From Sarcophilus harrisii (Eukaryota > Chordata > Mammalia > Dasyuromorphia > Dasyuridae), in NCBI RefSeq assembly GCF_902635505.1, contig NC_045427.1, forward strand, positions 134,525,960 to 134,589,959: a stretch of 64,000 nt of DNA, in the 5' to 3' direction. A model generated the notes under the pieces. That model ran no database searches and was not told where the DNA came from. It saw nothing but the letters and a program-made list of their open reading frames with translations. Positions 1-13,200 of the stretch are shown here, one piece after another. How positions within the stretch are numbered: the stretch's first letter is position 1; each line of letters starts with the position of its first letter. The position numbers were made by a program, and so were the translations under genes.

Positions 1-1233
1 CCCAAGGTATCAAGATTAGAGGATTTTAAAAAGAAGAATTTCCGAATGAATTAGATTGTCACAGACAAATTAGTTAACGAGTATAAAACACCTGCTCTAT
101 ACTAGGCACTGTGTCAAGCATTGAGAATACAAAGAAAGGCAAAAACAATCCCTTCTTTCAAGTAATTCAGTCTAATAAGGCAGATATATGCAAACAATTA
201 CAGGCAAACAAGATACAAGATAAATAGGGATGGAGTGTTTTAGGCAGGAAACAGCAAGAAGGTCAACATCATTGGATCATGAAAAGGAGTAAGATCATAG
301 GAAAAGTAGGAAAGGGCCAGATTATGGGGGCTTTAAAAAAGATAAACTCGATTTTATATATAACCTCAGGGATAACAGGGAGCTAGCTATTCAAATTGAT
401 TATGAGGATACTATAATCAAAACCATCTTTTAGGAAGATTGTTTTTAATAGCTGAGCAGAGAGACCAATCATCAGGATACTTCAGTAGTCCAAGTGCAAG
501 ATGATATGGATTTGTGCCATGGTTCTGATAATGTCAGAGGAAAGAAGAGGACATAAAAAAGATGTCAAGAAAGGAGAAATGATTGATAGGACTTGACAGC
601 TGATTGGATATGAAGAGTGCATAGTTGAAAATCATACCTAAATTTTGAAACTGATTGGTTAGGAGAATGGTAATACCCTCAACAGGAATAGGGAAGGTTT
701 GAGGAAAATAATAATGAATTCAGTTTTTAGATATGTCAGGTTTAAGATTCCTGAAATACTCAGTTCAAGAGGTCTAATGAGCAATAAAAATGTGAGACTG
801 GAGGTCAGGAAAAAGGATCGTTCTAATAGATTTGAGTATAGCTAGCCTAGAAATCTTAATTGGGTCCCTGGAAATTGGCAAGATCACCAGATTGTTTATA
901 AAGCAGTTTTTTTATTTGTTTTTGAGGGCAAATGATATTTTTTCATCTTTGTATTCACAAAACTCCACACAATGTGTATCACCCAATATTATGCCTTTTT
1001 GTTGAAATGAATGAAATTATTAAACTGTATACTGCACAGAAAGCAAAGCTTGAGAAAGGAGTATCCTTAAAAAAAACAACAACAACAAAAAAAAAAAACA
1101 CCAATCTATATTCCCTTTGTTGCAGTCAGTAGCATGTGGCCAATCTGTTGTTTCTTTCCCCCCTTCTCCGTGCCCCCCCCCCCAAAAAAAAAAAAAAATA
1201 GAAATAATCCCTCTTCCTTTTGGTTCTCCATAG
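1..1233 (+). other. XPO7: XPO7 intron, partial, with old repeat sequence
   Basis: Intronic sequence upstream of the first visible exon, ending in a pyrimidine-rich tract and TAG acceptor at 1231-1233. From about 70 to 870 it resembles an old mammalian interspersed repeat (tract like CTAGGCACTGTGTCAAGCATTGAGAATACAAAG followed by internal-body sequence). The same kind of sequence recurs at 25.1-25.7 kb and 63.1-63.6 kb. I cannot name its family with certainty (L2/L3-like). Confidence 0.5.
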
Positions 1234-4200
1234 CACTGGGAATTTGCCCCAAATAGTGTGCACTATCTCCTGAGTCTGTGGCAGCGACTGGCTGCCTCTG
1301 TACCATATGTCAAAGCCACAGAGCCCCACATGCTGGAAACCTATACTCCTGAAGTCACCAAAGCCTACATCACATCACGCTTGGAGTCTGTGCATATCAT
1401 CCTAAGGTAAGGGAGTTGGATCGCCTTGATTATCTTCCCCAGCGCGCTTTATATCACTGTTACCTAAGGTCTTCTATATCCAAAAAATAAAGTGCTTTGG
1501 TCATGATTATGGCTAATACAACTAAAGGTTATTTTTCCTTTATTCTAAGAAAAAATGGAACTAAACCAGTATTATGACATCATGGATTTTGAGAGAACTA
1601 TTTCTTCTTCATTAATCTATTAGTTATTTCACTTTCACCAGGCATAGCATTTTGTTTGAATATAAAAGACATCAAGATGATCTTCTACAAATTCTTTTTT
1701 TGTAGTAGAAAAAGATTTAAGGCAAAGACAATATAAAATATTTCATATGTACAATATAAATATAAGCTACCAAACCCACAAAGGTCTTAAATTTTTTAAG
1801 ATTCAAGTAAAGCCTTTGTTTCCTCACAAGATCTTACACCACTTGTAATTCCAGGATCACTGAAAAACATTAACACATGGGCCCTTATCTAGATATTTGA
1901 TTGAAGTGAGGTGATTGAGCCCATGGCACTGATCAAAGATTCAGAATGACAGTTTATAAAATGAAATGGCGCTTCCTCTGGAAGAACCTTCCTCTTATAT
2001 TTGGAGCCTTTAATCATTGCTACTAAGTAGAATTCTTATTTATTTTGGTGTAGCAGATGAGGTTAAAGTAACATGCCCAGTTAGTGTTAAGTGTCTGAAA
2101 TCGTATTTGAACTCAGATCCTCCTGATTTCAAAGCTGGTACTCTATCCACTTTGCCATCTAGCTGCCTACAAGTAGAGTTATCTTGGATTCCCAAGGCTT
2201 GCCTTTTGATTTTCTGTTGATCAGTCTCTTAGTTTGTTCAGGTTCAAATTCAATTAATTGCTACATAGATATGGACTTGGTGATGATGGGAAAGGGAAGG
2301 AAACAAACATTGATTAAGTGTCAACTGTTTGTCAGGCACTATTCTCAGCACTTTTACAAATATTATCTCATTTGATAGGATATGAGCAGCAGGAGGATGG
2401 GATTAGGGTCTGGTAAGGTGTTAACGGTCTTGTTACAAGCGAACAGAGTCAAGGGGTTAGGATAGGAACCAATAGGTCAGGGATCTATTAGTTTATTATT
2501 AACTGAGGGCTAAAAATCTCATATTCCAGTGGTTGAGTCCTAGTCACTAAGATTCTCTTAAGAGTTGAAAGGACCTTAAAGATTTATATAATTCAAACTC
2601 TTCATTTTTACAAAAAAGGAAACTAAGATGAAATGATATACCCAACTCGCAAAAGATCACAGAAGGCAAGAATAAAGTCAAGCTATTTGTTATCTTTAAA
2701 ATGCATGGCTTCATATATATGAAAAAAAATGGCCCTACCCCACTCAGTATTGAATATATTTTGCATCTTTTTCAGTGTATTAATTAGTTTTTCAGGGAAG
2801 AAGTTTCATTTTTCTTTTCTCTTTTTCTTTATAAAATTTTTTGTTATATGGATTGACTGGTAAAGAAAATAGAGGGATACCAAGGGAAATTTGGTGATGC
2901 AGAAAACAAATAGAAATAAAAATCTTATTTTGAAGCTGGGAGGGATGAAGGGGAGGTGGAAGTATTGCACTAAATGAAATTTCTTGCAGAGCAGAGACTA
3001 TTTGCCTTCTTGCTTTTCACTCTTTGTATACAGAAATGTAATTTAATGATTAGGACCTCAAAGTATGAAAAAAATGACTGCAGATAGAGAATTAACATTA
3101 TGTGGGTTATTTTCCCTCTTGTTTGAGTACAGAGATGGTCTGGAAGACCCACTGGATGATACAGGCCTGGTCCAACAGCAGTTGGATCAACTATCTACAA
3201 TTGGTCGCTGTGAATATGAGAAGACATGTGCACTCCTTGTCCAGCTATTTGACCAGTCAGCCCAGTCATACCAAGAGCTGCTCCAGAGTGCTAGTGCAAG
3301 TCCCATGGACATCGCAGTGCAAGAAGGTGAGTGCTCCAAACAACGTCCTATAAAACTGGTTGCATGACCTTTGATGGGATTGAGCATGCAATCAAGACTC
3401 TTTTACTAAAGCCCTGTGTTTCAGAAATATTTTTAGTTAAGTGAAATATAGACTCTAGAGAAATTTCAAGTCTTATTTGACTAAAGCAAGGCTTTTATAG
3501 TCCCTAAAATAGTATTGTTGGTTGAAAAAACATTTCTTCCCATAGTCAATTCAATGTCAGAGATTAGTAAAAAGAAAGAATATGGTGGGAAATCATTTTG
3601 GCCCTGGTCACTTAAAGAAAGAATGATGTTAATATTGCTCCTTTCCATTGCAGGACGACTAACGTGGCTGGTTTACATTATTGGTGCAGTGATTGGGGGC
3701 CGTGTTTCATTTGCAAGCACAGATGAGCAAGATGCTATGGATGGCGAACTGGTCTGTCGGTAAGTGTTTCTCCAGACTCCCGCTTTAGTGGCCTCTCTTC
3801 TGAGTCATAAGACTGCTGTGATAACCTGCTTCTGCTATACCTTTCTTCCTTACTTTTTGAAAATGGATTAATAAAGTACATCGCATGTGAAAAGAAAGTC
3901 TGAATGGTTCCCAACCACAGCATATAGAATAGATACGGTGTTATAAGGAACACATTTGAAGTAGTTTAACCAGCAACCTGTAAATATAGTATTAGAAAAG
4001 CCAAAATGGAACCTGGCTTCTAGATACTATTTAAGGACACCATAAAACGTTGGACAGAGTTGATGCTATATGGACCTGTTAATGGATTGGCATAAAATAC
4101 TAGTAGGAAATAATTTCCAAGAAATTGTCACTCTTCTGAGTGCCTCTACAGTTAAACTTAATGGCTTATCTATTGATCTGTAGCCTCAAATCCAAACCTT

Positions 4201-7200
4201 TGGCCATAGTTTCCTATTTATTCCTGATGATTCTGCTTAATGGGAATTCTCATTTTACAAATAACCACTGGCAAGCATTTTTAAATGGCTTCTCCACTAA
4301 ACTGAGGCAGAAAGACATTATATTATTGACTTTTTGAAAAGCTGTAATAAAACAGAGACTTAAACATCCTGGAGTGCCCTAACTACTGATTTCATTGAAG
4401 AGGACTATGTTGTAACATGGTTTTTTAAGAATTATTTGGTCTCAATATAGGCTCATTAAACACCACACTTCAAAATTCACTTTGTAATTCGAGGTGCTGT
4501 CTAGAAATCTCCCTTTCTCCCTTTATACCCACAACTTATTTTTCACATGCACTTTTATTTTACATTCAGCTTCATTAATATGACAAGTTCAATTTTATTA
4601 TTTTGTGATACTTTTTGGAAATTGGGGAAGGCAATTTAAGGTTGGAAATCGATATCTTTCTGATTTTGTAGGCAAATTGAAAAGATACACATAAATGAAA
4701 ATTTAGAGGTAGACGAAGAAATCTTAAAAGGTGATTTTCAGTCTACCCACCTTGTTTTTATAGAGAAAAAAAATGAGATCCAAAAAGAGGAAAAAGTCTT
4801 AACTTAAGAATAGAATACTAATTAGTAGCCAAAATAGCTGATCTGGTAGAACCCAAGTGTCTTTGACCATTATTCATTGTTTTTTCCCCCCATTATACTA
4901 CAGTGTTTTGCTCAAAAGTTTGTTTTTTAAAAAATAATCAAGTATTTCCAATTTTTTTCCCCACATCCTTGATTTTATTGGTGGAGAGAATTCCCATTGA
5001 GGAAACAGTACCAGTCTTCATTGGCAACTCCTCTTAAGTGACTTGCCCAGGTTCACACAGTGTGTGTCACATAGACCTTGAACCTAGATTTTCTTGATTT
5101 ATAGGGCAGCCCATATTTACATATCATGCTACCTCTTAAATAATTAGAGATATTAGTATCTGGTTGCTTATAAATTCTTTGTCTAAAGTACCTACCTATA
5201 TGGCACAAATGGAGAATTTACTTCCCTCAACAGAGCCCAAACTCTGAAAAATATGTGTTTTAAGAGAGGCAAATAATCTAAGGTATTTCAGAGTAGATTA
5301 GATGTCATAGAACGTCAAAGATTTACTGCTGTGGAGAAAATCATTGCTTTTCTACCTCTAGGGTTCTTCAGCTGATGAACCTGACAGACTCTCGCTTGGC
5401 CCAGGCAGGGAATGAGAAGCTAGAATTAGCCATGCTGAGCTTCTTTGAACAGTTCCGTAAGATCTACATTGGCGACCAGGTGCAGAAATCCTCCAAGGTA
5501 ACCATCACTATCCACTAGCATAGCCTCTCCCTTTGAGACTCCCAGTTGAGGTGAGGGCTGGTGAAATCCTCAAGACTTAAGTCTCAAACTGAGAGCAGCC
5601 TTCACTTCTAAGGTGTCTGAATTCTGGAAGTCTGATCAGCATTCTTAGCTTCTATCAAAACAGATGTACTTGGCAAGCCCTCAAGTATGGGGATTTTTAT
5701 ATATCTGGGTGGCAAAGAATAATATTTGAGCAGGCCACATTCAGAATATAAAGGGCATTGTCACTTTGGATAGGGCATTTCAGTGCTTCAATGCAAAGAT
5801 CTGCTTGCCCTTTCAACAAGGGATATATTTCAACATATCCCATTATGTCCTTCCCATCCTTAACTCTAAAAGAAGGTGTTGGGGTGAATATTTTCATTTC
5901 TTTCTCTCTGTTGCCCTTTTCTTTTCTCATTCTCTGTAATAACCAGCTATATCGCCGACTCTCAGAAGTCTTGGGTTTAAACGACGAGACCATGGTCCTG
6001 AGCGTCTTCATAGGAAAAATGTAAGTATTGGAGCTTGCCAACAACAGGAGTCAGGCCAGTACACTTCTATTGCAACAGTTAATTTGTGATCCTAGCAATG
6101 TGCTTCCAGTGCTTTGGTCTTTCAGCCTTGATTGCTTTGCATTAAAGTATCGTGCAATTGAGTGTATGACAGATTGTGTTTAGAGATGTGGCCCGGCCCC
6201 AGAGCATTCCAGGGTTTCCCAGAAGGGAATTTAATTTCATCCATTATCAACTTTCACTTTGGCCTTAGGGACAGAAATGAAAACTTTGTCGTTGTCATTA
6301 CTAAAATGGACATATATCCAGTCAGTGCTTATTGTCTTACCTATTACAGTGCTGCTTGGGGAAGCCTTTACCAGGGGTTCACACTTGCTGATTTTCAACT
6401 AGTTAAGACTCACCCCAAAATGGGCCTCATTCTCTGAAATGGAATACTGTTAATTAAACCATCCCTGAAGTGGAACTTCATTGGCTATTTTCTCTACATT
6501 GAAAAGCAACTTTGCTTTTGTGCCCTTTGGTGGCATTTCTCCCTTCTAGTAGCTCTTTCTTATAACATACACTAGGAGTCAAGTATCACACCCAGGGCTG
6601 TGTGCAGGATGGCATTTTGCCTTCTTCTGTTTTTCCCATCCCCAAACCACACTCAAACCCAAGTGCTGGTTCAGATAAAATTAAATCAAATAAGGGGGGT
6701 CCTAAAGGACACTCCCAATCAAGAATCCAGAAGCAAGGACTACTAGAATTCTGCAGCTGACAGTGGATGGTGCAGGTGTAGAATTGCATACGTCTGCGTG
6801 TTATCACTGCCGCAGAAATCTCTTGCCCTTGCTGCAGAAATCAGCCCTGGAGTGCCCCAGAATTCCAAGGGCCTGGGTATGGGCCAATATAGCTTTGGAA
6901 CCAAGTAGTGAAGATTATCTGAAGGATAATTTTCTAGTCAACAAATGTAAGTACAGTGATTTTTATACCCATATTTTGTGGTTGTGATATTTGTGAATTT
7001 GGAAGAGACTTTTGATGGATAATTTCCCCATAAGCTACTCTTTGCAAGCACCAAATAAAGTTTAAAGATTTGTGTTTTGTTTTGTTTTTAGCATCACAAA
7101 CTTGAAGTACTGGGGCCGCTGTGAACCGATCACCTCTAAGACACTACAGCTTCTCAATGACCTCTCTATCGGATATCCTTTTTATTCATGGCTCTGATGC

Positions 7201-10200
7201 CAAAGTTTGTGCACCCAACACAGACAGCAGCATGCCTCACAATTATATAATTGTGGCCATCCAGTCATTTGGTCCTAATTGAGATTTAGTGAAAACTTAA
7301 ATAATTCTCTTTTTTATAAAAACAAAAGATTATAGCTAAACAGAACATAAAGAAAATTCCATCTCACAAAAAGAGAACAAAACCTATTTACTGTAGATGT
7401 ATTGCCATGACTATGGCCTTCCCTAGGTTGTTATTTTTCATTGGCAGAATCTCTGCAGGAAATATCGAAAACTATCCAACCTTTTTAGATTTGAGACCAT
7501 TACAGCTTTTAAGATTTACTTTGAATTGATCAATATTCTTATAAAAAAGCAGCCATGCTTTTCCTCCCCAAAGAAAGTTAACAATGAGTCTTGTCAGCAT
7601 CCTGTCTTTGAGCAATAAAGTTCTGAATATACATAGGCCAAGCAGCCTGGAAATTTTCTGTTTGTACAGTGATACAATCAGAAGATATTTTAGGTATAGG
7701 ACTTCATTTTATCTAGTTTTCTTTACCCTTGCTCCATTCACTCTTTCCTTGACTCCTCTCCCTCTCGTCTCTACGTACAGTAGTGTGAGGAAATTGGTGA
7801 AACTTAGTGCAGTACAGTTTATGCTGAACAATCACACGGTGAGTATCTTCTTTCCTTCTTCCAGGTCCGTCTGACCTACAAACCCTTATACACACACTGG
7901 AGCCACCTTCAGAGTGGAGTTACTTGATGCTATACTGCAGCAATAGTGGTTCCTAATTCATATTCCCAAATTATAAAGAATTTTTAAAAGGTGTGTGTAA
8001 TCCCTCAAGAAGCATTTATTAAGCACCAATGGTGTGCTGGGGTTACAGAGATGAATATCATTGCCATCACCACAGTAGAAAGCCCCTGTGTAGTACTACT
8101 CAGAGATGGTAAATCTTAAGCACACAAACAATTTCTGTCATATTCACAACTCTCTTCTAATAAATTAGCTGCAAGTAGCACAAAGTAACAACCACCGATT
8201 CTGTAAAAATGTTTAGGTGGCTGTCGGCTGCAAAGATCTCAGATTCCAAGGCTCTTGGCTTGTAAACTGTCTTAACTCATGCAACTCATCTATTTGATTT
8301 GTTCCTTTTCTTTAATAGAGCGAGCACTTTTCATTTTTGGGTATTAACAATCAGTCCAACCTGACAGACATGCGGTGTCGAACTACATTCTACACGGCAC
8401 TTGGGCGCCTCCTCATGGTGGATTTAGGTACTACAGTTAATCCTAGGGGTTCCTTAAATACGCATTGTTTTATATTGTGTTTTGGATATAGGAAGCACTG
8501 GATTTGTGAGGTGTTTTCTATCCACATTAATTTAACAGTAAGAACAACTTCCTGAAATGACAAGATCATTTAGCCAGAGGAGGAAGGAAATTTGAAATGC
8601 TATAATAGCTCTTTGTAACTGAAAGATAAACATGTGTCCTTGAAATTTTCTTCTGATGAGCAATGATTTTTTTAAAAGTCTTTTATCTATAGGGAGGCTA
8701 GGAGTTTTGCAGGCAAGATCTGGCAGCTTTTCCCTTTATATTCCACATAGACTTTGCTTCTTTGATTGGCACCAAATCCTATAGGAGTGTCCTTCTGAGA
8801 GGTAAAGGACACCTCTAAAGATAGCCTGAGGCTGCTAAGTTCTCCCACCCCATCTTGTTTTTTAATGTGTTCATGACAATGAAGGATTAAATTATTAGCA
8901 GGTGTCTGACACTTTTGGGTTTTCTTCACTTCTAGGGGAGGATGAGGATCAATATGAGCAGTTCATGTTGCCTCTCACAGCAGCATTTGAAGCTGTTGCC
9001 CAGATGTTTAGTACTAATACTTTCAATGAACAGGAAGCAAAGGTGAGTCTTTTCCCAATGATCAGTTGTATTTCAAAGTCTTCCTTGGAAGGGACTAAAT
9101 TAGGTATCATTGTAGATCCACCTGTTGATCCTTTTGTTTAATCTATGACCTAGGATTTTTCTGTGACCAGCACATATTTATTGTATATGAATAATGGCAA
9201 CATTCATATTAAATTTTGCTACTTGAAATCATAGAGAATTATCCTCTTAATTTTTCTTTTTTATTTTTACTTCTTACCCACCTTTTCCCTTACCCAGAAG
9301 AACCTCAGCATCCCAGTTTAAACACTAGGACCCTACCACTTTAAACCAGTCTTGACTGGTTTCAAATTCTAGCTCTGGCAGTATGACTTTTCACAAATTT
9401 ACCATCACTCTAAACCTCAGTTTTCCTCTCTATAAAATGGAAATAATAAACATTTTGGCCTTGTAAGATTTTGTAAGGAAAGTGCTTGGTAAACCTTTAA
9501 AGCACTGTATAAATGTGAATTTGTTATGTTACTATCTTTGATATTTCAGGTGTCAAGATTAAGCATAAGTAAGCTATGGTCAAGGAAAAAGATCATTTGC
9601 TTTTTCAAAGATATCAAGTATTCCCTGATATTCTCTTTCTTGTTCATACTCATAAGGCCATTTCATTTTATTCATCAGTGATAGGATTGTACTTTATATT
9701 GAGATAGGGACTTAGCACTGCCTGAGACTGAATACTAATCCATTGTATTAATATTTACAATAACAATCTATCCCAGTATTAAAAATATTACTAAGGTCAT
9801 GTAAATGAAATGACAGTGTTGCTGCTGTAGCCCCAGTGGATAGAACAACTCTTGTAATGCTGGAAAAGGAGTGGTCTAAAGATTATTATCTACTTCCTTC
9901 CTACAAAGAATGTTCAGAACTACCTGGCTGTTCTTTTTATCTTTTCACTCTTTCTGGCTAGTCACTTAGCTTTTAATTTGGGCCTTTGGCATAAGCCTTG
10001 CCTACCTATTGTTTCCTTAAATCTAATATAGCCAGATCCACCTGAAGAAAATTATTTGGTTTGAGTTATTATGCCTCAGGGTTATAGTTCCTTCTAGATT
10101 TACTTTTGATGTGCAAAATTTCTTTGGAAATTTTAATATGGGGGCTTCAGGATCCACAAATAAATATCCACAAATAGCCATACAACATGGAGGAGCATAA

Positions 10201-13200
10201 GAATAAGAACTAATTAGGAGACCTGATTCATTCCAGTACTGTCATTAATTAAATGAGGACTCTTGAACAAGTCAGTCATTCTTTATCTTTGAGCCTCAGT
10301 TTCCTGGTAAATAAGAGAATTGGGAAGAGCTTGAAGATCCCTTCTACTTCATGTCTTTTCATTATGTAAATTTGAATATACTCAGATAGAAAACACTTCA
10401 TCCTACTTTGCTTTCAAGCACATATATTTAAAAGATGTAAACCATTTACTTTTAACACATTTAACTCTTCCATGAGGTATAGGATGGCAGGTGCCTTATA
10501 CCATTATGTAGGCCAAGTTTGTAAAGTATATAGCTTCTCTACTCTTGTAATGAATTGATTGTTTAACTCTCCCAGCTTCATACACGGCACATTCATTTGC
10601 AGTCTTAAAATTAGTATTATTTTCAATTAAAATAATTCATTTCACCTCTATTGGAATTTAGAATTACCCTGTTTCCTAATTAAAATTAGCAAAAACACAA
10701 ATGCAGATAAGTTCTTTAAAGCCAGAAGACTCCATGAAAATAATGGGGGAAAAGGAATATTTAGGGTAAAGAATTTGACTCTGTAAACTTTAAATCCTCA
10801 ATGGTTTTATCTTTATTAAAAATAATAATCATGCCTCTATCTTTTGCTACAGCGAACTCTAGTGGGCCTAGTGAGAGATCTGAGGGGCATAGCTTTTGCC
10901 TTCAATGCGAAGACCAGCTTCATGATGTTGTTTGAATGGATGTATCCTGACACAGAAGGGAATTGGTGTACAATGAAAATTGGCAAGAGTCTATTTCTTC
11001 CATAGAATAGAATTGGAATAGATTTTATGTATCAGTAATGAGAAGGTGGTGAGAAATTTTCATGTATTCATAGGAAGCATACTATATATCTTTCATTAAA
11101 GAGTAGGTCAGTAAGGTTGGAGAGTAGGTAAATAAGGCACTTAGACTTCTCTTAGTGTCTAGAAGAATAAGACCTCAGTGGTCTTACTTCCAAAACTAAG
11201 GCACCTAGACTTGAAATCAAGAAAGTAACTGGATTTTTTGTTTCCTCACTAAAATGATACCAAGATAAATGAGAATTTAAGGACTTGGAACTTGTTGGGG
11301 GAGAAAATGTGTAAATAACATTTTGTAAATTAGTTATCTTTAATCTGGAACAACCACCCCTTATTCTGGTAGAGTAGTACCCCTAGAAAAATTTTTGCTG
11401 TGTTTATTGTCCACAAACCATAGAAAAGTGAGCATGGAGATGTTTATTATTAGACAAATGCTTAGAAAATTAGTGTAAACCTGGGACCTTTTGGAATACT
11501 GCCCAGAGGGGCTTCCTTAGCTTATTACTCACAGGTACCCATCTTACATGCCAATCCTTCAGAGGGCAATTGAACTTTGGTACCATGACCCAGCCTGTAC
11601 TACACCTGTGCTCAAACTGATGGCTGAATTGGTACATAACAGGTAAGCTTGAAAAAAGAGTCAGAGGAAATCTCAAGGTAATTTGCTTCTTCTGATGCTG
11701 CAGGCAGATTTGGTGTATACTTTGGAATTCATTCTCTAAAAGGATAACCTATTTTTCCTGTCCCTTCATCTGTACTATCCTTTACATAAAAGAAAAACAT
11801 CCCGATAGAGACATCAGCAAAGACATAAATATCTCTATCCTAATCTACCTACCCTAATTAGGATATTTCATTAGGGCAGCTTTTGTTGAAAGAAGCCAAG
11901 ATCAGAAACCTCAGTTCAAGAATAGAGGTTTGGCCAAACAGAAAAACAAGAGAATTTAATTATTAACCACCAAATATCTCTGAGATCATAGGCAATCCAT
12001 AAATATAAAGGATATGGTCTTCTTGTGACTTGAATCAGAAGATCATTCACCATGATGTAAAGCAAATAATAGAAAAAATGTAGTGTAGTGATTAGTTTGG
12101 AATCCAAAGACCACCCTCTAGTTCTATTAGGAATAGTATCTGGGTGAAAGGCAGTGGTCTAGTATTACATCCTTTTACATGCAAGTAGCATATCTGGTTC
12201 CATAATATTAAGCTTATTAAACAACTTTTTCTTTGGAGGAAAGAAAGAGAGACCTAAATTCAGATTCTTTAGCCTGTTGTACTAGTTTAATCTGTTGCAC
12301 TAGTTTTTTCAGAGCATCTAAGATCTGGTAAGATAGAGTCGGGGTGAGGAATAGCAAGACTTCTTAAGTCACATTGACCGTCTAGCACCATATTTGACTC
12401 AGCAGTCTTCTGTATTGTTTGCTCAGGTCCCAACGACTTCAGTTTGATGTCTCTTCCCCAAATGGTATCTTACTTTTCCGGGAAACCAGCAAAATGATAA
12501 CTACATATGGTAGGTACAGTGGAGCAACTTTGACTATTGAACAGGATTATAGTTTGACTACAAAATAGCAGGAAGAAAATAAAAGTTTCAGAGCTCTCCT
12601 GACAAAGAGCTAGACTGACAATTCTTGGAATTTATCTAATTCAATTTGTCAAGTATTTCTGAAGTGCTTGCTGTGTGCAAGAAATTCTGTATAACACAGA
12701 TGAATAGGATTAACTCTTAGGAATTTTCTTAAATAATGCCTTGTGGCATAGGCAACAAACTGGGTGCATAATTATTGTCCTGTATTCTGAATAAGAAAAA
12801 GAAAGTACAACAGGGCTTACTTTGGGGAAAAGTAGTACCCAGTAACATTGGGTTCCTAACGATTAGCGGAATGGAAGAGTGTAGTGATTTGGCAAAACTA
12901 TCTGAGCAAGAATCCTCCCTCATTCACAAAAAGTTTAATGTCTGTGTGGCTAGATACTGATTGCTTTACGATAATGGAGTCAGTAGTAGGAGCACAAATG
13001 GAGAAATGTTCCATGAGTCAGATATGGAAAAAAGAGAAAGACTGTGCTTATTTTACTCAGCAATATATCCTTAGCTTAACCTTTATTATTAGATTCAGCC
13101 ATGCATTTTGGATAAAGATACTCAGACTTTGTAAAAGCTCTTCTCTTGATTTCTGGGACTGTCAGGTATTCTGTCTTACATATGCCTTATGTGTCTGTGC

